Source: Hemicentrotus pulcherrimus
Lineage: Eukaryota; Echinodermata; Echinoidea; Camarodonta; Strongylocentrotidae
Length of the DNA: 64,000 nt
Assembly: GCA_003118195.1 (NCBI GenBank)
Contig: BEXV01000402.1
Coordinates: 147,072 to 211,071, forward strand
Direction of reading: 5' to 3'
Part shown: positions 27,401 to 36,029 of the stretch, one piece after another
Numbering within the stretch: the first letter of the stretch is position 1
Layout of the letters: each line of letters begins with the position of its first letter
The notes under the pieces: generated by a model
The model's input: only the letters and a program-made list of their open reading frames with translations
Databases searched by the model: none
What the model was told of the DNA's origin: nothing
Made by a program: the position numbers and the translations under genes

Positions 27401-28312
27401 AAACCACTTTTTCTCAAAATGGCAAAAATGGAGTTACGTCTTTGTGTCACTGACCCCTCAAAGATTGCTTCAGTCGGTAACCTACCCTAACCCAATTTGT
27501 AACTTCAGCAGTGGACCCAATCCTAGTCCTAAACCGAACCCTCACCCTTGATCTAAACTGACCTAAAATTTGATCCGACCCCAACTCACATATTTTGTGG
27601 AAGAAAAAAAAAACAGAGCTATTGTCACCAGAGCAAATTTTGTGACACCAACAAGTCACCTATTTATTACCAATTTATTAAGGGACACATACCATTTAAA
27701 ATAGTATTAGTTGTTGTGTATTTTTATTAGAATTGAGATACAAATTTTAAAGTAACGTGAGGTTGCTGCCAGGACCAAGTAGAGGTGTTTACAGTTAAGT
27801 AGATAAGTCACTGGTCTGTTTATTCTTTGTAAAGGTTATATCCATGGAAGATATCTTATACTCAATTTATCAATGAAAGAAAGAAAGGATTACCCGTATA
27901 TGTAATGATTTTACCCTTGAGAGTTCATTTAAGTCGGTTGCTTTAAATGGACAGAATGGTTCAATTATTAAATCCAATGACCGGGGTAATAGTATATCTG
28001 TAAACCGCTTAGAGACATGGTAGATGTAATAAGCGCTATATAAGAGCGAAAAATAATTATTATTATTATTCAAGGACTTACAATATATGCTTGATGATGA
28101 TTCAGTACAAGAAAGCAAAGCATTCAATCCCAATCTTCTCTCCTCCCACTCTGCAGCCGATCGCCACAGGAGAAACAGACGAGTCGAGCGAAGACGACGA
28201 CGAGGATAGTCTGGAGGACGAGAGCTCAAGCTCAGAAGAAGAGGAAGAAGAGGTCTGCGTCGAAATCAAAGGGACGCCGTTAGAGTGGGACGATTCAACG
28301 ATGAAATTCTGA
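9165..28312 (+). CDS. CLSTN: Calsyntenin (C-terminal 725 residues, 12 exons)
   Basis: Twelve exons at 9165-9506, 10041-10298, 17967-18133, 19137-19248, 19847-20037, 21707-21816, 22598-22797, 23562-23741, 24969-25114, 26096-26243, 26742-26911 and 28157-28312 join in frame to a TGA stop. All acceptors are AG and all donors GT. Calsyntenins are type I neuronal membrane proteins: cadherin repeats, a laminin-G-like domain, a secretase-cleaved stalk, and a tail that binds kinesin light chain 1 for axonal cargo transport; they are also postsynaptic organisers. Diagnostic blocks seen are MNRHHYGLYIHNCRLVF, SELNGRFVSNDF, the membrane segment and two WDDS motifs. Vertebrate family members are about 950-980 residues, so roughly a quarter (signal peptide and most cadherin sequence) is missing upstream. 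I see no frameshift or stop in these exons, so the gene looks functional. Confidence 0.95.
9507..10040 (+). other. Calsyntenin intron, no other feature seen
   Basis: A short AT-rich intron ending in a pyrimidine-rich tract and TATAG. No repeat or RNA gene was recognised. Confidence 0.8.
10041..10298 (+). CDS. CLSTN: Calsyntenin exon: first half of laminin-G-like domain
   Basis: Codes for 85 whole codons in phase 1/1, donor GTGAGG. It reads DADAGTYDLLPRP, then an acidic DNGNESDQIYQFDG block, and SISFWMKH, which aligns with the LG domain of vertebrate calsyntenins (the TISVWMRH-type beta strand). It has two sequons (NES, NLT). Extracellular. Confidence 0.95.
10321..10519 (+). repeat. Dispersed repeat family A, copy 1
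   Basis: Shares ACTGACAGGTGG-, GGCATTGTTTGCTATATAG- and AGCTATAAGTAG-type blocks in the same order and spacing with 22831-23031 and, more weakly, 59171-59348. Ends are marked by TTAAA/TTTAAA, suggesting a short non-autonomous element. It starts only about 22 bases past the exon donor. Confidence 0.75.
12870..13094 (+). pseudogene. LINE (CR1/L2-like) reverse transcriptase C-terminal remnant
   Basis: One frame, interrupted by a TAA at 13056, reads SSAELWNNLLEYIKNGDTA and then NFESLLKRF. This is the usual extreme C-terminus of CR1/L2-type LINE proteins (a WN.L...I......F...LK pattern). A trinucleotide repeat follows directly. Only the last part of the element is present, as expected for 5'-truncated LINE copies. 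Confidence 0.65.
13105..13245 (+). repeat. TAC/TAT trinucleotide microsatellite
   Basis: Imperfect ACT/TAC/TAT triplets. It lies immediately 3' of the LINE remnant and may have grown from its tail. Confidence 0.85.
15340..15486. mobile_element. Short MITE-like element with GGGGGTGTTTCACAAA ends
   Basis: The left end GGGGGGTGTTTCACAAA and right end TTTTGTGAAACACCCCCC are inverted copies. The 147-bp interior has a TGACAAATGACA/TGTCATTTGACA inverted block. No coding capacity. Confidence 0.8.
17967..18133 (+). CDS. CLSTN: Calsyntenin exon: central LG domain (MNRHHY block)
   Basis: Opens with the split Glu codon and MNRHHYGLYIHNCRLVF, the most diagnostic calsyntenin block. It continues to a YRWKLRQVCDQEWH stretch matching the family's HWKLNQVCDEEWHHY. 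Entry phase 1, exit phase 0. Extracellular. Confidence 0.97.
18268..18500 (+). repeat. GAT/GGT trinucleotide microsatellite
   Basis: Long imperfect runs of GATGAT with GGT and AAT interruptions, about 230 bases, beginning about 135 bases 3' of the exon donor. Confidence 0.95.
18620..18975 (+). mobile_element. MITE family R, copy 1
   Basis: Begins TTAAGGTAAAGACCAG and ends CTGGTCTTTACCTTTAA, inverted termini with TTAA edges, 356 bp. The interior matches copies at 20122-20494 (opposite orientation) and 42635-43020. Non-coding, probably mobilised by a transposase in trans. Confidence 0.85.
19137..19248 (+). CDS. CLSTN: Calsyntenin exon: LG domain strand and acidic turn
   Basis: Acceptor ACTATTCAG, donor GTATGT. 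Reads ASLFIDGEAQIGP and ends TTVGACFK, matching family positions VTLYVDG and LVVGACWQ. Phase 0 in, phase 1 out. Confidence 0.93.
19249..19846 (+). other. Calsyntenin intron, no other feature seen
   Basis: Starts with a T/C-rich stretch of TTTTCCCC-type blocks (about 19285-19440). No gene or recognisable mobile element. Confidence 0.75.
19847..20037 (+). CDS. CLSTN: Calsyntenin exon: end of LG domain
   Basis: Reads KFANYFQGYLAGLSVLPGQ, the family's FFRGNLAGL block, then SCMVRCKEGLSF matching C..TCKEGLD. It has one NLT sequon and the strong donor GTAAGT. Phase 1 in, 0 out. Confidence 0.95.
20122..20494 (-). mobile_element. MITE family R, copy 2 (inverted)
   Basis: Termini TTAAAGGTAAAGGCCAG and CTGGTCTTTACCTTTAA. 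The interior is the reverse complement of copy 1, including the GATCGATTCCACAACGTTTC block. Confidence 0.85.
20495..20617 (+). mobile_element. MITE family R, truncated copy 2b
   Basis: Runs ATCAGTTATGGTCATGCG onwards in the orientation of copy 1 and stops after ATGATAAGAAATTT. It pairs with the 3' part of copy 2 to make a palindrome with arms of about 120 bases. Confidence 0.8.
21707..21816 (+). CDS. CLSTN: Calsyntenin exon: post-LG ectodomain, first part
   Basis: Reads LTDQFSSVLQQVGYINERTF and TQGRRPLTISTKA, matching the family's LDKAMQHISYLNSRQFPTPG..RLKITSTIK. Donor GTAGGT; phase 0 in, 2 out. Confidence 0.93.
21982..22115. mobile_element. Short MITE-like foldback (GGGGCCTGTTCCTAGAAAC ends)
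   Basis: The left GGGGCCTGTTCCTAGAAAC and right GTTTCTAGGAACGGGCCCC are inverted. The arms extend inward through ATAAGTCTAACTTCTTG, about 45 bases with a few mismatches. Total 134 bp, non-coding. Confidence 0.85.
22150..22365 (+). repeat. GAT/GGT microsatellite
   Basis: GATGATGAT runs give way to a pure (GGT)n run near 22310-22355. Same motif class as 18268-18500 in the same gene. Confidence 0.95.
22598..22797 (+). CDS. CLSTN: Calsyntenin exon: post-LG ectodomain, second part
   Basis: Reads VEIPIPDVSSYVMVLHPHEP then ISITGSQ and ITIVSIMTER, matching VPPVDGYVMVLQPEEPKISLSG and LRIISTITRE. Acceptor CTTATAG, donor GTTGGT; phase 2 in, 1 out. Confidence 0.94.
22798..23561 (+). other. Calsyntenin intron with dispersed repeat copy
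   Basis: Family A copy 2 occupies 22831-23031. The rest is AT-rich without a supported feature. Confidence 0.75.
22831..23031 (+). repeat. Dispersed repeat family A, copy 2
   Basis: Same block order as 10321-10519, including GGCATTGTTTGCTATATAG. TTTAAA lies at both edges. Both copies lie just 3' of a calsyntenin exon in the same orientation. Confidence 0.8.
23562..23741 (+). CDS. CLSTN: Calsyntenin exon: post-LG ectodomain, third part
   Basis: Reads LITHNLDSCSAVIKQGRL, matching EEIVHDLDTCEVTVEGEEL, then LTQHGLTVVNSENGIVIKG, matching LQQKGIEVSSSELGMTFTG. Donor GTAAGA; phase 1/1. Confidence 0.94.
23742..24968 (+). other. Calsyntenin intron with LINE RT scrap
   Basis: Contains a LINE reverse-transcriptase fragment (24655-24800) and a weak copy of the palindromic CAAACCTG family near 24805-24873. 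Otherwise unremarkable. Confidence 0.7.
24655..24800 (+). pseudogene. LINE reverse transcriptase fragment
   Basis: About 45 codons read VCYEKAFDRVNWDKLLDVL then RHLGVTWKEMRFIRNL. This is the Y.KAFDRV.W..L...L...G conserved block of non-LTR reverse transcriptases, just before the palm. No catalytic YxDD box remains. A decayed insertion in the intron. Confidence 0.85.
24969..25114 (+). CDS. CLSTN: Calsyntenin exon: SELNGR block
   Basis: Reads LATLKDYQNVLRQISYSQ and LHCSELNGRFVSNDFDV, matching the family's TMASYEEVLHLLRYRN and LICSELNGRYISNEFKV. Donor GTACGT; phase 1 in, 0 out. Confidence 0.96.
25171..25479 (+). repeat. Dispersed repeat family B, copy 1
   Basis: Shares GTTCGTAAATAGCTCTGGA, TTTTAGAATAATCACT and TTGCCTCTTGAGAAGAATAC in order with 41411-41645. 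Copy 2 has an internal gap. Confidence 0.8.
25731..25772 (+). repeat. Homopolymer block able to pair C-run with G-run
   Basis: Runs of T, C, T, then ten or so G followed by GAGGAGGAGG. It could form a short hairpin or G-rich structure. Length may also be unreliable because homopolymers are error-prone. Confidence 0.6.
26096..26243 (+). CDS. CLSTN: Calsyntenin exon: juxtamembrane stalk
   Basis: Codes for 49 residues rich in H, N, S and K (IGVLHQAMRALNKPSH...HITSKNAVS) between the SELNGR block and the membrane segment. By family analogy this stalk is where metalloprotease ectodomain shedding occurs. It is the least conserved exon and is placed by splice sites and phase. Confidence 0.88.
26244..26741 (+). 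other. Calsyntenin intron, no other feature seen
   Basis: About 0.5 kb, ending in TTGCTTACAG. Nothing else was recognised. Confidence 0.75.
26742..26911 (+). CDS. CLSTN: Calsyntenin exon: membrane segment and first WDDS motif
   Basis: Begins with a hydrophobic stretch (AIVVVLCVGFLLFMIVLGVF) followed by RIYSAHK as stop-transfer. It then reads MDWDDSALNITVNPMEG (WDDS codons from about 26867). In vertebrate calsyntenin-1 the W-D-D-S motif binds kinesin light chain tetratricopeptide repeats, and the NPME block is nearly identical. Donor GTAAGC; phase 1 in, 0 out. Confidence 0.97.
26943..27459. mobile_element. Outer MITE-like foldback element
   Basis: Left end GAGGGGTCAATGACACAAAG and right end CTTTGTGTCACTGACCCCTC. 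The arms extend inward through ACGTAACTCCAT, giving roughly 32-base near-perfect inverted termini. The interior is interrupted by a second element. Confidence 0.85.
27101..27379. mobile_element. Inner MITE-like element, family C copy 1
   Basis: Left CCTTAAAGGGATCCGGTAAC and right GATCCCTTTAAGG are inverted. The internal CTCAGATTCTGAAACAAAAT and CATGCTGCAATGATA blocks match, in reverse complement, 40195-40523. TTAA lies at both ends. Confidence 0.8.
27985..28070 (+). repeat. LINE/SINE 3' tail (AAGCGCTATATAAG + TTAT repeat)
   Basis: Reads GTAATAAGCGCTATATAAGA and then TTATTATTATTATT. This resembles the conserved 3' tail of L2/CR1-related retroelements and their SINE partners. Only the tail is recognisable. 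Confidence 0.6.
28157..28312 (+). CDS. CLSTN: Calsyntenin last exon: acidic tail and second WDDS motif, stop
   Basis: Acceptor CACTCTGCAG. Codes for a Glu/Asp/Ser-rich cytoplasmic stretch, then PLEWDDSTMKF and TGA (Trp codon at 28286). Vertebrate calsyntenin-1 ends LEWDDSTLSY, so the extreme C-terminus is conserved. The acidic run is shorter than in vertebrates. Confidence 0.97.
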   Translation, partial: PIATGETDESSEDDDEDSLEDESSSSEEEEEEVCVEIKGTPLEWDDSTMKF

Positions 28313-31045
28313 GAACGATCCCATCGTATTCCCTTCTAAAATCCCTCCTTCTCTCGCTCAGTCAATCCTCGCCTCTCTCAACCTCATTTTCCTCTTCTTT
28401 TTTTCTCCCCCATTATCTTTAAGTTCCTCCATGTTTTGTTTTGCTGATTTTCATCTCTTTTAAACTTTTGCAATCGTATCTTTCTCCTCCTAAATTCAAA
28501 GCATTATTATATTGTACAAAGAGTGGTTGATTTTTTTCGACAAAGATCTTTAATTTTCACTTCATGTATTAATGGTCTGTAATCGTGCAAATCGATAGCT
28601 ATTGTGAAAAGTTTGTGTGGTTTTTATGCTCATTTGTGTAAAGATTGGTATGAATATTTGGTTGTTTAAAGACCAAGTTTGTTTTAAATCTGTTATAAAA
28701 GTATGGTTATTTTTAAGACCTAATCTGTGAAACGTCAAAGGCTGAATTGGATATGAATTTAGCGATGATAATGAATAAATTCAAGCACAAACATTAGTTT
28801 TGGTGATTAATCAATATAGTAAAACTTGTGAGGTGTTGAACGTCGGTGAAGATTTTTCTGAATACCTCATTACGTTACATAAGGAAGCCAACTAGAAAAT
28901 CTGCCTATGTAGCCATGTATGGACCATACACATCGTCTTATAATGGGATGTGTAACAGATGCTCTGCCTGTCTTACTATCAAGCAATCCTCATGAAATGG
29001 GATCCAAGATCGATGATCAAGCTGATGTATGTGACAGACAATAAGCCAGTTCACGGTTACAGTCTGAGCATGAGCAGATAAACGTCATTGCAGACCAAAT
29101 TGTGAAACACACGGAGACATAATACTGGATATGTGCTCATGAGAGTTATGTAATCATTATTCATTTATGCACAAGCAGTGCACTCCATGATACACAGGTG
29201 GAAGTATTCTCTGAAAATGGGAAACAAAGACTTATTTATGTAGCACCTCCATCGCGTTAGGAGTGATCGTTTCAAAATGTTCAAAGTGGGACCTCTTCAT
29301 GTTTTGAAGATCTGTGAATATTCGGGGTCATGTGCTTACCGTGAATTGGTCTATTCAAACCTGAAACTGCCCTATCATCTACCCTTACCTCTCCAAAAAC
29401 TACCATTTCAAATGCCGCACTCGAGATTCGTTGGCGATTTTTTAAAAGTTGTAAATTGATTTTTTTTTTTTTGACCGATTATATATTAATGTATTTTTTG
29501 AGGAGACAAAAAAATGTATTACTATATCGTATCATTATCTTGTAATTTATGCTGTACTACATAAGATGAAAAAAAGTAGCATTTTTATGGTATTGTGAGA
29601 AAATAATTATAATACGTAGCGTCGGATGGTGTAGTTATTTAAAGAAAAGATAAACGCAATAATGATTATGGCTTCTTGCGGTAGAGATCTGAGAGTAACT
29701 AGATGTTTTCAAAAACGCATAGTAGATTAGGAAGATTTCAGTGGACAGGTTTTTTTTTTGCTGGATTTATATTATTATGATTTCAATCCTTAAAACTAAG
29801 TTTACGCTCTTTATACCTCATATCAGGATAGTGAGTTCTCTTCCTTATTGAGATGTATAATCACGAGAGAAATAACTTTTTTAAAGTAAAATGATATTTA
29901 TTTCTACCGTTCATTCAATATTCCATGTTTTTCCTCCATTATTGTAATATTAATCGGAACCAGTATTTGTTGTGACTTACTTTGATAATAGAGCTATCCT
30001 CATAAACATAAAAGCATGTATATAAATCCTAAAATCTTAGAGTTATATGTTGAATTTTAGCGGCAGAAAGCCTCTTCCGTAAGTCTGGGAAAACTAGATT
30101 TAGTCCAAATTTTACACTGCTTCATTGACGTGTTAGCACTTGTGTGTTCAATATTATTTTCTTGTTCTTATTATTGCGTTGGTTTTCATGATTCGGCCAT
30201 AGAGCATTATTGTACTGGCTTTTTAAAGAATCAATCTATAAGGGATAATGAAAGTATTATAAAAAGATGTTGCAGTAAATATTATATCTGTGTACAAATA
30301 TTTGTATGGATGTGATTTTTTTTTCCATTTATCTTAGCCATTTACATGTGTATAAAAGACAGATGTTGTAAATTGGATAAGGGAGTTATATGTTCACTTG
30401 GTTTCAGTTTAACGTTTCATCAATGTTGTGAGGTTTGTTCTTTTTCACCGACAATCGTAATTGATAGAACACAGTAGTTGACTACGCTGAGTGTTGCATA
30501 TTTCCTGTTTCATTAACAATATCCCACCACAAAAGTTCATTATTTATCTAACTTGAATCAGCATTTTCGTATCAAAGCGAGTACAAGGCTGTGATATCAC
30601 ATATACAACAGTTGTCTCATCAAATTTTTGAAGCATAATTAACCAACTGCTCAATGTTATGGGGGTAGGAGATTAAACTTTAAGGTTAGTGAATCAAAAA
30701 TAGTGATTTTGGGTCAAAATATTCAAATAACTTGTTCTTCGCTCTGTTTTTATGCTTTTAAATCAATCAATAATGTAGAGAAAATATTTGATTTATATTG
30801 CTAATATACAATCATCTCTGAAATTGGACATTATAAATGGTTTCGTTCGGGCTCATGGGCAGTGATTAAAAGGGAGGAAACGCATGATAAAGGGCTACCA
30901 TTTAATCATGCACATGCAATTTTCTATGTGTTTATATTGTGTATATGAATGACTAAGTATCTCATTGTGTACATTTGGTTGACACCACAAAGCTATAGTG
31001 CTACCGTTGTGTCTGTGGGTATTAAAAGTTGTAAATAAATCTGAT
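28313..31045 (+). other. Probable calsyntenin 3'UTR and flank
   Basis: AT-rich, nearly repeat-free DNA follows the stop. AATAAA signals lie at 28774-28779 and 31034-31039, and either could serve polyadenylation. The true transcript end cannot be decided from sequence alone. No other gene is supported here. Confidence 0.5.
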
Positions 31046-32487
31046 TAATTATTATGTGTCTATAGATAGAGGTCTGTAGTTTGCACTGGAATTTCTCTCG
31101 GTCATTACTCGATAACAGCATAAAAATTGAGTTTTATAAAAAAAAAAAGTACTTTCATTTTTTTTTTTGTCTCAAATTTTTTTTCGTACATAAGCGAACT
31201 TTTCAATATCAAGTATACTTTAATATTTACAAACAGATAAAACATGTAAAGATGAGATTATTTGTAATTGGTATCTAAATTCAATATGCACATAGATCTT
31301 GTTAGATATTGATTTTGTGAATGGTTTTCAATCAGTGCTTTTTGTGATATATCAGTGCTTTCAAACTGAATATTAAAAAAAAAGATATTGCACAAATATA
31401 TTAAAGTTAATTCCAGCAGTGAGCATGACTGCAATTATATTTAGTATTGGGCAGGGGAACCTATTATAAATAGGCTATTTGATATTAAAACGGGGTCAAT
31501 CAAGGTTCCCCATATCAATTTTGGAAATTCAAATGTAGCTATGAAAGGGCCAGTCGCCTTTGACAGATAATGACCATTAATGTAAATTGTTCTCAAATTG
31601 GTCCTCTTAAGATGTGGAAAAAGGTATTGATGTTATGATACTACTGATCCAATAAAAAAAAAGTAAATTGTGACCGATTTGGGAACAATTTATGCTTTAA
31701 TTCTGTCAAGTGGGATTGACCCTAGGGCTGCTGGTGGAAGGCACCAAATTTAGCTCATATTTTCATGTACATGTCATGGAAGGTTGTTGCTTACGCTATG
31801 AAAGTTAAAAGCTGTATAGGATGATTTGAAAGTGAGAAAAATTAAGGAGGCAATTTCAGACTTTATTGGTCATTGCATGGGCTCATCTGTTATCAAAAAG
31901 TTTTACAGGTATGAAAGAATAAATATTCTAGATTTCTGGGTTCAGGAGAGAGACAACGGAGAGAGAATAGATGATTTATTTCTGTCCAGAGGAGTTTGTA
32001 AATGAACGGATTTTTAATGTAAAGTATTGCTGTTGGGTATTACATGTACATGTAAATAGGATCTGTAGAATGAACATTTGTAGAAAAAGATTCAATTGAG
32101 AAGAATTTGATATTTCCTCACTGCTCAACTAACAGATAATATCAGGGTCCAAGTTGTACAGTACATCAAATAGATTCTGGGTCATGACAATTATGCATTT
32201 TGCCGCAGTAGTCAATAAAATCAAACTATCAACACTATATCTTGAACAAGTTGTAATGCTGTCTTTCTGTTTGTGTTTTTATCTTATTGAGTGCGTGTTA
32301 TGCTAGACCTGTGTGTAGTTCAAAACTGATTAATTTTGATGAAAAAATAAATTGCTCTATATGATATCACCAAATTAAAAGTTACTCGACTACAACCAAG
32401 CCATATACACATATACAGACTTGTGAATGAATACATTTTCTCTCAAAGGCAATCGAGAACGTGAACAATACTACACTATTACATGTC
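31046..32487. other. Intergenic, two small inverted repeats
   Basis: AT-rich. Contains a hairpin with GGGGAACC/GGTTCCCC ends (about 31453-31511) and the foldback at 31545-31726. Nothing else recognised. Confidence 0.65.
31545..31726. mobile_element. Short foldback element
   Basis: The GGGCCAGTCGCCTTTGACAG and CTGTCAAGTGGGATTGACCC ends are inverted with mismatches. Inner TGTAAATTGTTCTCAAATT and GATTTGGGAACAATTTA extend the arms. About 180 bp, non-coding. Confidence 0.65.
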
Positions 32488-32765
32488 TTAACGGGCAAGT
32501 CCACTCCAAAAAATGACTAGTAGAAGCAGAAAAATCAGACAAACTAATCAAAAACAGTTTGAGCAAAATCGGATAACTAATAAGTTATGAATTTTTAATA
32601 ACATAAAAGATTTTGAAAACCACAAGACAAATTGGCAACTCACTCAAGAGTCTGTGATGTCATTGCCTCACTATCCACTCATTGTTTTCTTTATATTGCT
32701 AAATAAATTTCCCATTTCCCCCCTAAGAATCTTATTTCCTCACACCAGCATCCAAGTTGTTTTTG

Positions 32766-33075
32766 TCTCGCCTGCGTAGCAAAAAGCGAGACATAAACAC
32801 CGCTTTTCCGGTGACGGCGGCGACAGCGGCATCAACACCAAAAACTTAACCTGAGGTTAAGTTTTTGAATTTGTGATATAATTTTGAAAGTATATATACT
32901 TTATGCAAATGAAATGAAATTATGTCCCTTCCAGGGCATTACATTTTTATTTTTTTGACCAGTTCAAAAGTGTACGACATAAAATTTACGATATTTGTTG
33001 TTGCGAGATGCGGATGAGCGCTACGGCATTGACGTTCTGGTTTATCATATTGAATTGCATTATGCAGGCGAGACC
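32766..33075. mobile_element. GTCTCGCCTGC-ended element
   Basis: The GTCTCGCCTGCGTAGCAAAA start and GCAGGCGAGAC end are inverted over about 11 bases. A GGTGACGGCGGCGACAGCGG block sits near the left end and is much more GC-rich than the surroundings. Non-coding. This type of end is common in marine invertebrate genomes (from memory, not checked). Confidence 0.55.
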
Positions 33076-33431
33076 GCCGAGAGCGTTTCCCTTGTTTGTG
33101 GATGCAGTAACAGAGTTACTTTGTTCAGTTAAATCATGACAAATTTGAATTTTGATAAACTAATTATATAAGAATCAATAACTATGAACATACATTATTC
33201 AGAAAATAGTATCAATTCTTCAAAGTTCATTCAAGATTGCGAAATGTCATGCACACAATATGATACAAATCGTATAACCAGGGCAAAGGCATGGGGAAAT
33301 CAAGTTTTGGGGGATAAAAAGGGAAAATTAATGGATAAAAATATATAAAGCAATCGATAAACAGTGAAGCAAAGACATCACAAACTGATAACCAAATTGG
33401 CAATTTGTGTAGTGATTTCCATTGTTCAATA

Positions 33432-33610
33432 GGAGGCGCGATAGCTCGGTAGGTAGAGCAGTGGTCTCGAAATCCTGTGACCCGGGTTTGAAACCAAGGC
33501 GATGCGCTTGTGCCCTTTGGTAAGACATTAATCCCACTACCAGATCCCTCGGATAAGACCTACAGCCGTTTGTTGTCTGGTTGCTTACTTACAAGCATTA
33601 TGCTTTCTTA
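33432..33610 (+). mobile_element. tRNA-derived SINE
   Basis: GGCGCGATAGCTCGGTAGG carries a pol III A box (TAGCTCGGTAGG, 33442-33453) and GGTTTGAAACC a B box (33485-33495), at the 30-40 base spacing of tRNA promoters. The stem pairing is not that of a functional tRNA, and about 110 bases of unrelated body follow. Open frames on the other strand here are incidental. Confidence 0.8.
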
Positions 33611-33718
33611 GCAGTCAGGTAAAATAACCATCACATTGACAGTTTTTCATACATTTAACTAAATTCATAACTTCCTTATTACCGAGCAAATAATTTTTGG
33701 AGTGGACTTGGCCTTTAA

Positions 33719-36029
33719 ACTCTTTCAGATGATGAGACACAGGATGGTAGGGAACAGATATTAAAGACCCTATACGATGAAAATAAAACTTTATATCAAT
33801 GGAAAGCTGAATGAACATAGAATACAAGTATGAAGGAATAACAAGTTATTTTTCCCTTTCAGTATCGCTCAAAAGCAAATTAAAACCTCATTTTCCGCAC
33901 CCCTTCAAATTAAGGTCAACAGGGGTCGATTTTGCCCCAGCTATGGCGACGACAGATCATATAGCCAAAGTGATGAGCCTTGCTTAATTATTGCAAAGTC
34001 ATTGTGAAAATGCGTACTCCACGTACGATGTCATCAAATTGATAGCTAGAATTTAGGTCCACAACTTCCGATTTTCAATAGATTGTTATATCCGTTGATA
34101 TATAATTCATCAGTTTAATTTTTCACTTCTGACAGGGTCAGAGGAGAGAGAGAATAAGAAATAAATGGAGGGAGTGCTGAAGAGGGTGGAATGTAAAGAA
34201 GGTGTCCAAGGCCACTTTTTTACATGCAAAGAATATATTTTGGGGGTATTTTTGTGGTATCATAATGGAAAACTACCGTAGGCTATTTCTCTTCTGGGTT
34301 TTTATGGGGACAAAAATGGACAGAAGGATGTTTTTAAGGCTCAATATTCAAAACTAAAGATAGCTTTGTCAAATACAGTCAAACCTGCTTCAGTGACCAC
34401 CTGTCTACAAAGACCACTTTTGTGTTCCCCTTGGGTAGTTACTTTAGACAGGTTTGACTGTACCATTGATCACTGACATAGACTTTCAAACAAAAATACA
34501 AAGTCATACAAAGTCAAACAAAGTCATACACATTTTATTTACATTTTAATGGGTAAAACACAAATCAATGGCATATTTGTTCATTTCATATTCCATTTAT
34601 AAACAATATTTGCAAATATTTACATCAGTCTTTTTCCTCTGCACATTATGGAATAGGGGAACCATGACAGGAAGAACAGTTAGGTTGTAATTTGTCAATA
34701 CAACTGAAATCTGCCATTATATAACAATCTTGAATAACATTGTTATTTGTACAATACTGATTTCTGAAACAAAACGAGGTATGCATCACATATATATTTT
34801 ATATGCTTCTTTATCACTGTAAATTTCCCCTATAACACTTTATAGCTATGTTCTAGTTGTCATCGGATTAGGTGCTATGTTGTTAAAAAAAAAACTCCAA
34901 AGGAAACTACAATAATTACTAAAAAGTAAAATATAATTAATACAAATAAAAATATTACATGTACATTTTTATGCTTCTTTAAAATTGTAATTTATTTATG
35001 TTCTAGCTGTCACTAAATTTAGTCTAGGTACATACTTTAGGTTTAAAAAAAAAAAGAAAGTTACAATAATTACCTCAATATATGACTGAATAGTAAAATA
35101 CCATGGGAGGTATTCCGGGAGCGCGTACTAACTTAGCACGTACTAAGTTAGTCCACATTTTTATGGAGTGCCTGTTGCCAACTCATTTACCCTGTACAGA
35201 TTATTTTCATCCTTCAATGAAAAGTGTCCAAAAAAAAATATTTTGCAATGAAATAGGAAGAAGAAGAGAATATGAGTATGAACTGAATTTTAACAAAGTC
35301 TATGGTATATTATCTTTGTCATCAATGAAGGGGGAAGATGACACCTAGCATTCCATAGAAGTGTGAACTAAAATTCTTGTTTAGACTGAACTTAGTCCCA
35401 GATTAACTTATGAGAATACCACCCAATGTATCAAGTAGGACTGCCAAACTACCATGTTTATATATACCTAGCTAAAATTTGTTGCATCAGTGTTTTTTTA
35501 TATTGAGGCTCCCCTCTAAAATGTGGATGACTCACATATATCGAAGGTACAGCTACTATTGGTGACATAGTTTTGGTGACATAATTATTGATTTGTACAC
35601 ATTTTACCATATTTTGACTGACAGAATATGTGAATATCAATAAATAAAAATACACATAACATAAAAAGACACCTGTCAATTTAACCTACTGAACTGTTTG
35701 AAAGCAATTTTCAATGAATATTTTTTTTTTTAAACACGACAACCTTGAAATATCACTCATTTTGTATGGTGATAAAGCTTGAAGTACAAAGTACCAAGAT
35801 ACGTTACAGCAATATTCATTTATTTATTTATTTAGTTTCATTCAGTTCCACTGGAAGCCAGTGGATCTGCTTTTCAAGAAAGCCCTGCAGAATACAATAA
35901 CAGTATAAAAAGTTAAAAACATAAGTATATATAATAATGCAATAATCAAAAATTGTACATACATCTAAAATATCAAATTAAACATATCTTCACTATTTGA
36001 ATCATACAATATTTATAATCAAATTTTTT
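33719..36029. other. Intergenic DNA with one palindromic repeat
   Basis: Contains the palindromic repeat at 34375-34462 and a TTTATTTATTTATTTAG plus TTCCACTGGAAGCCAGTGGA hairpin near 35816-35868. Otherwise AT-rich without a recognised gene. Confidence 0.6.
34375..34462. repeat. Palindromic CAAACCTG repeat, copy 1
   Basis: Starts TACAGTCAAACCTGCTTCAG and ends GACAGGTTTGACTGTA. The middle has GACCACCTGTCTACAAAGAC. Nearly the whole 88 bp can fold on itself. Related copies are at 36345-36431 and, degraded, near 6036, 13550 and 24825. Confidence 0.85.

Larger units (their letters stand above)
26912..28156 (+). other. Calsyntenin last intron with nested MITEs and L2-like tail
   Basis: Contains one foldback element nested in another (26943-27459 and 27101-27379) and a LINE/SINE-type 3' tail (27985-28070) about 90 bases before the last exon. 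Confidence 0.8.
32488..33718. mobile_element. 1.2-kb TTAA-flanked inverted-repeat element
   Basis: Left TTAACGGGCAAGTCCACTCC and right GGAGTGGACTTGGCCTTTAA form inverted termini bounded by TTAA, like other TTAA-target DNA transposons. The interior has no transposase frame. It contains a second repeat (32766-33075) and a SINE (33432-33610), so later insertions enlarged it. Confidence 0.75.

Noticed and set aside
33442..33500. Possible tRNA gene
   Set aside because: A and B boxes are present, but acceptor and T stems do not pair and a SINE body follows.
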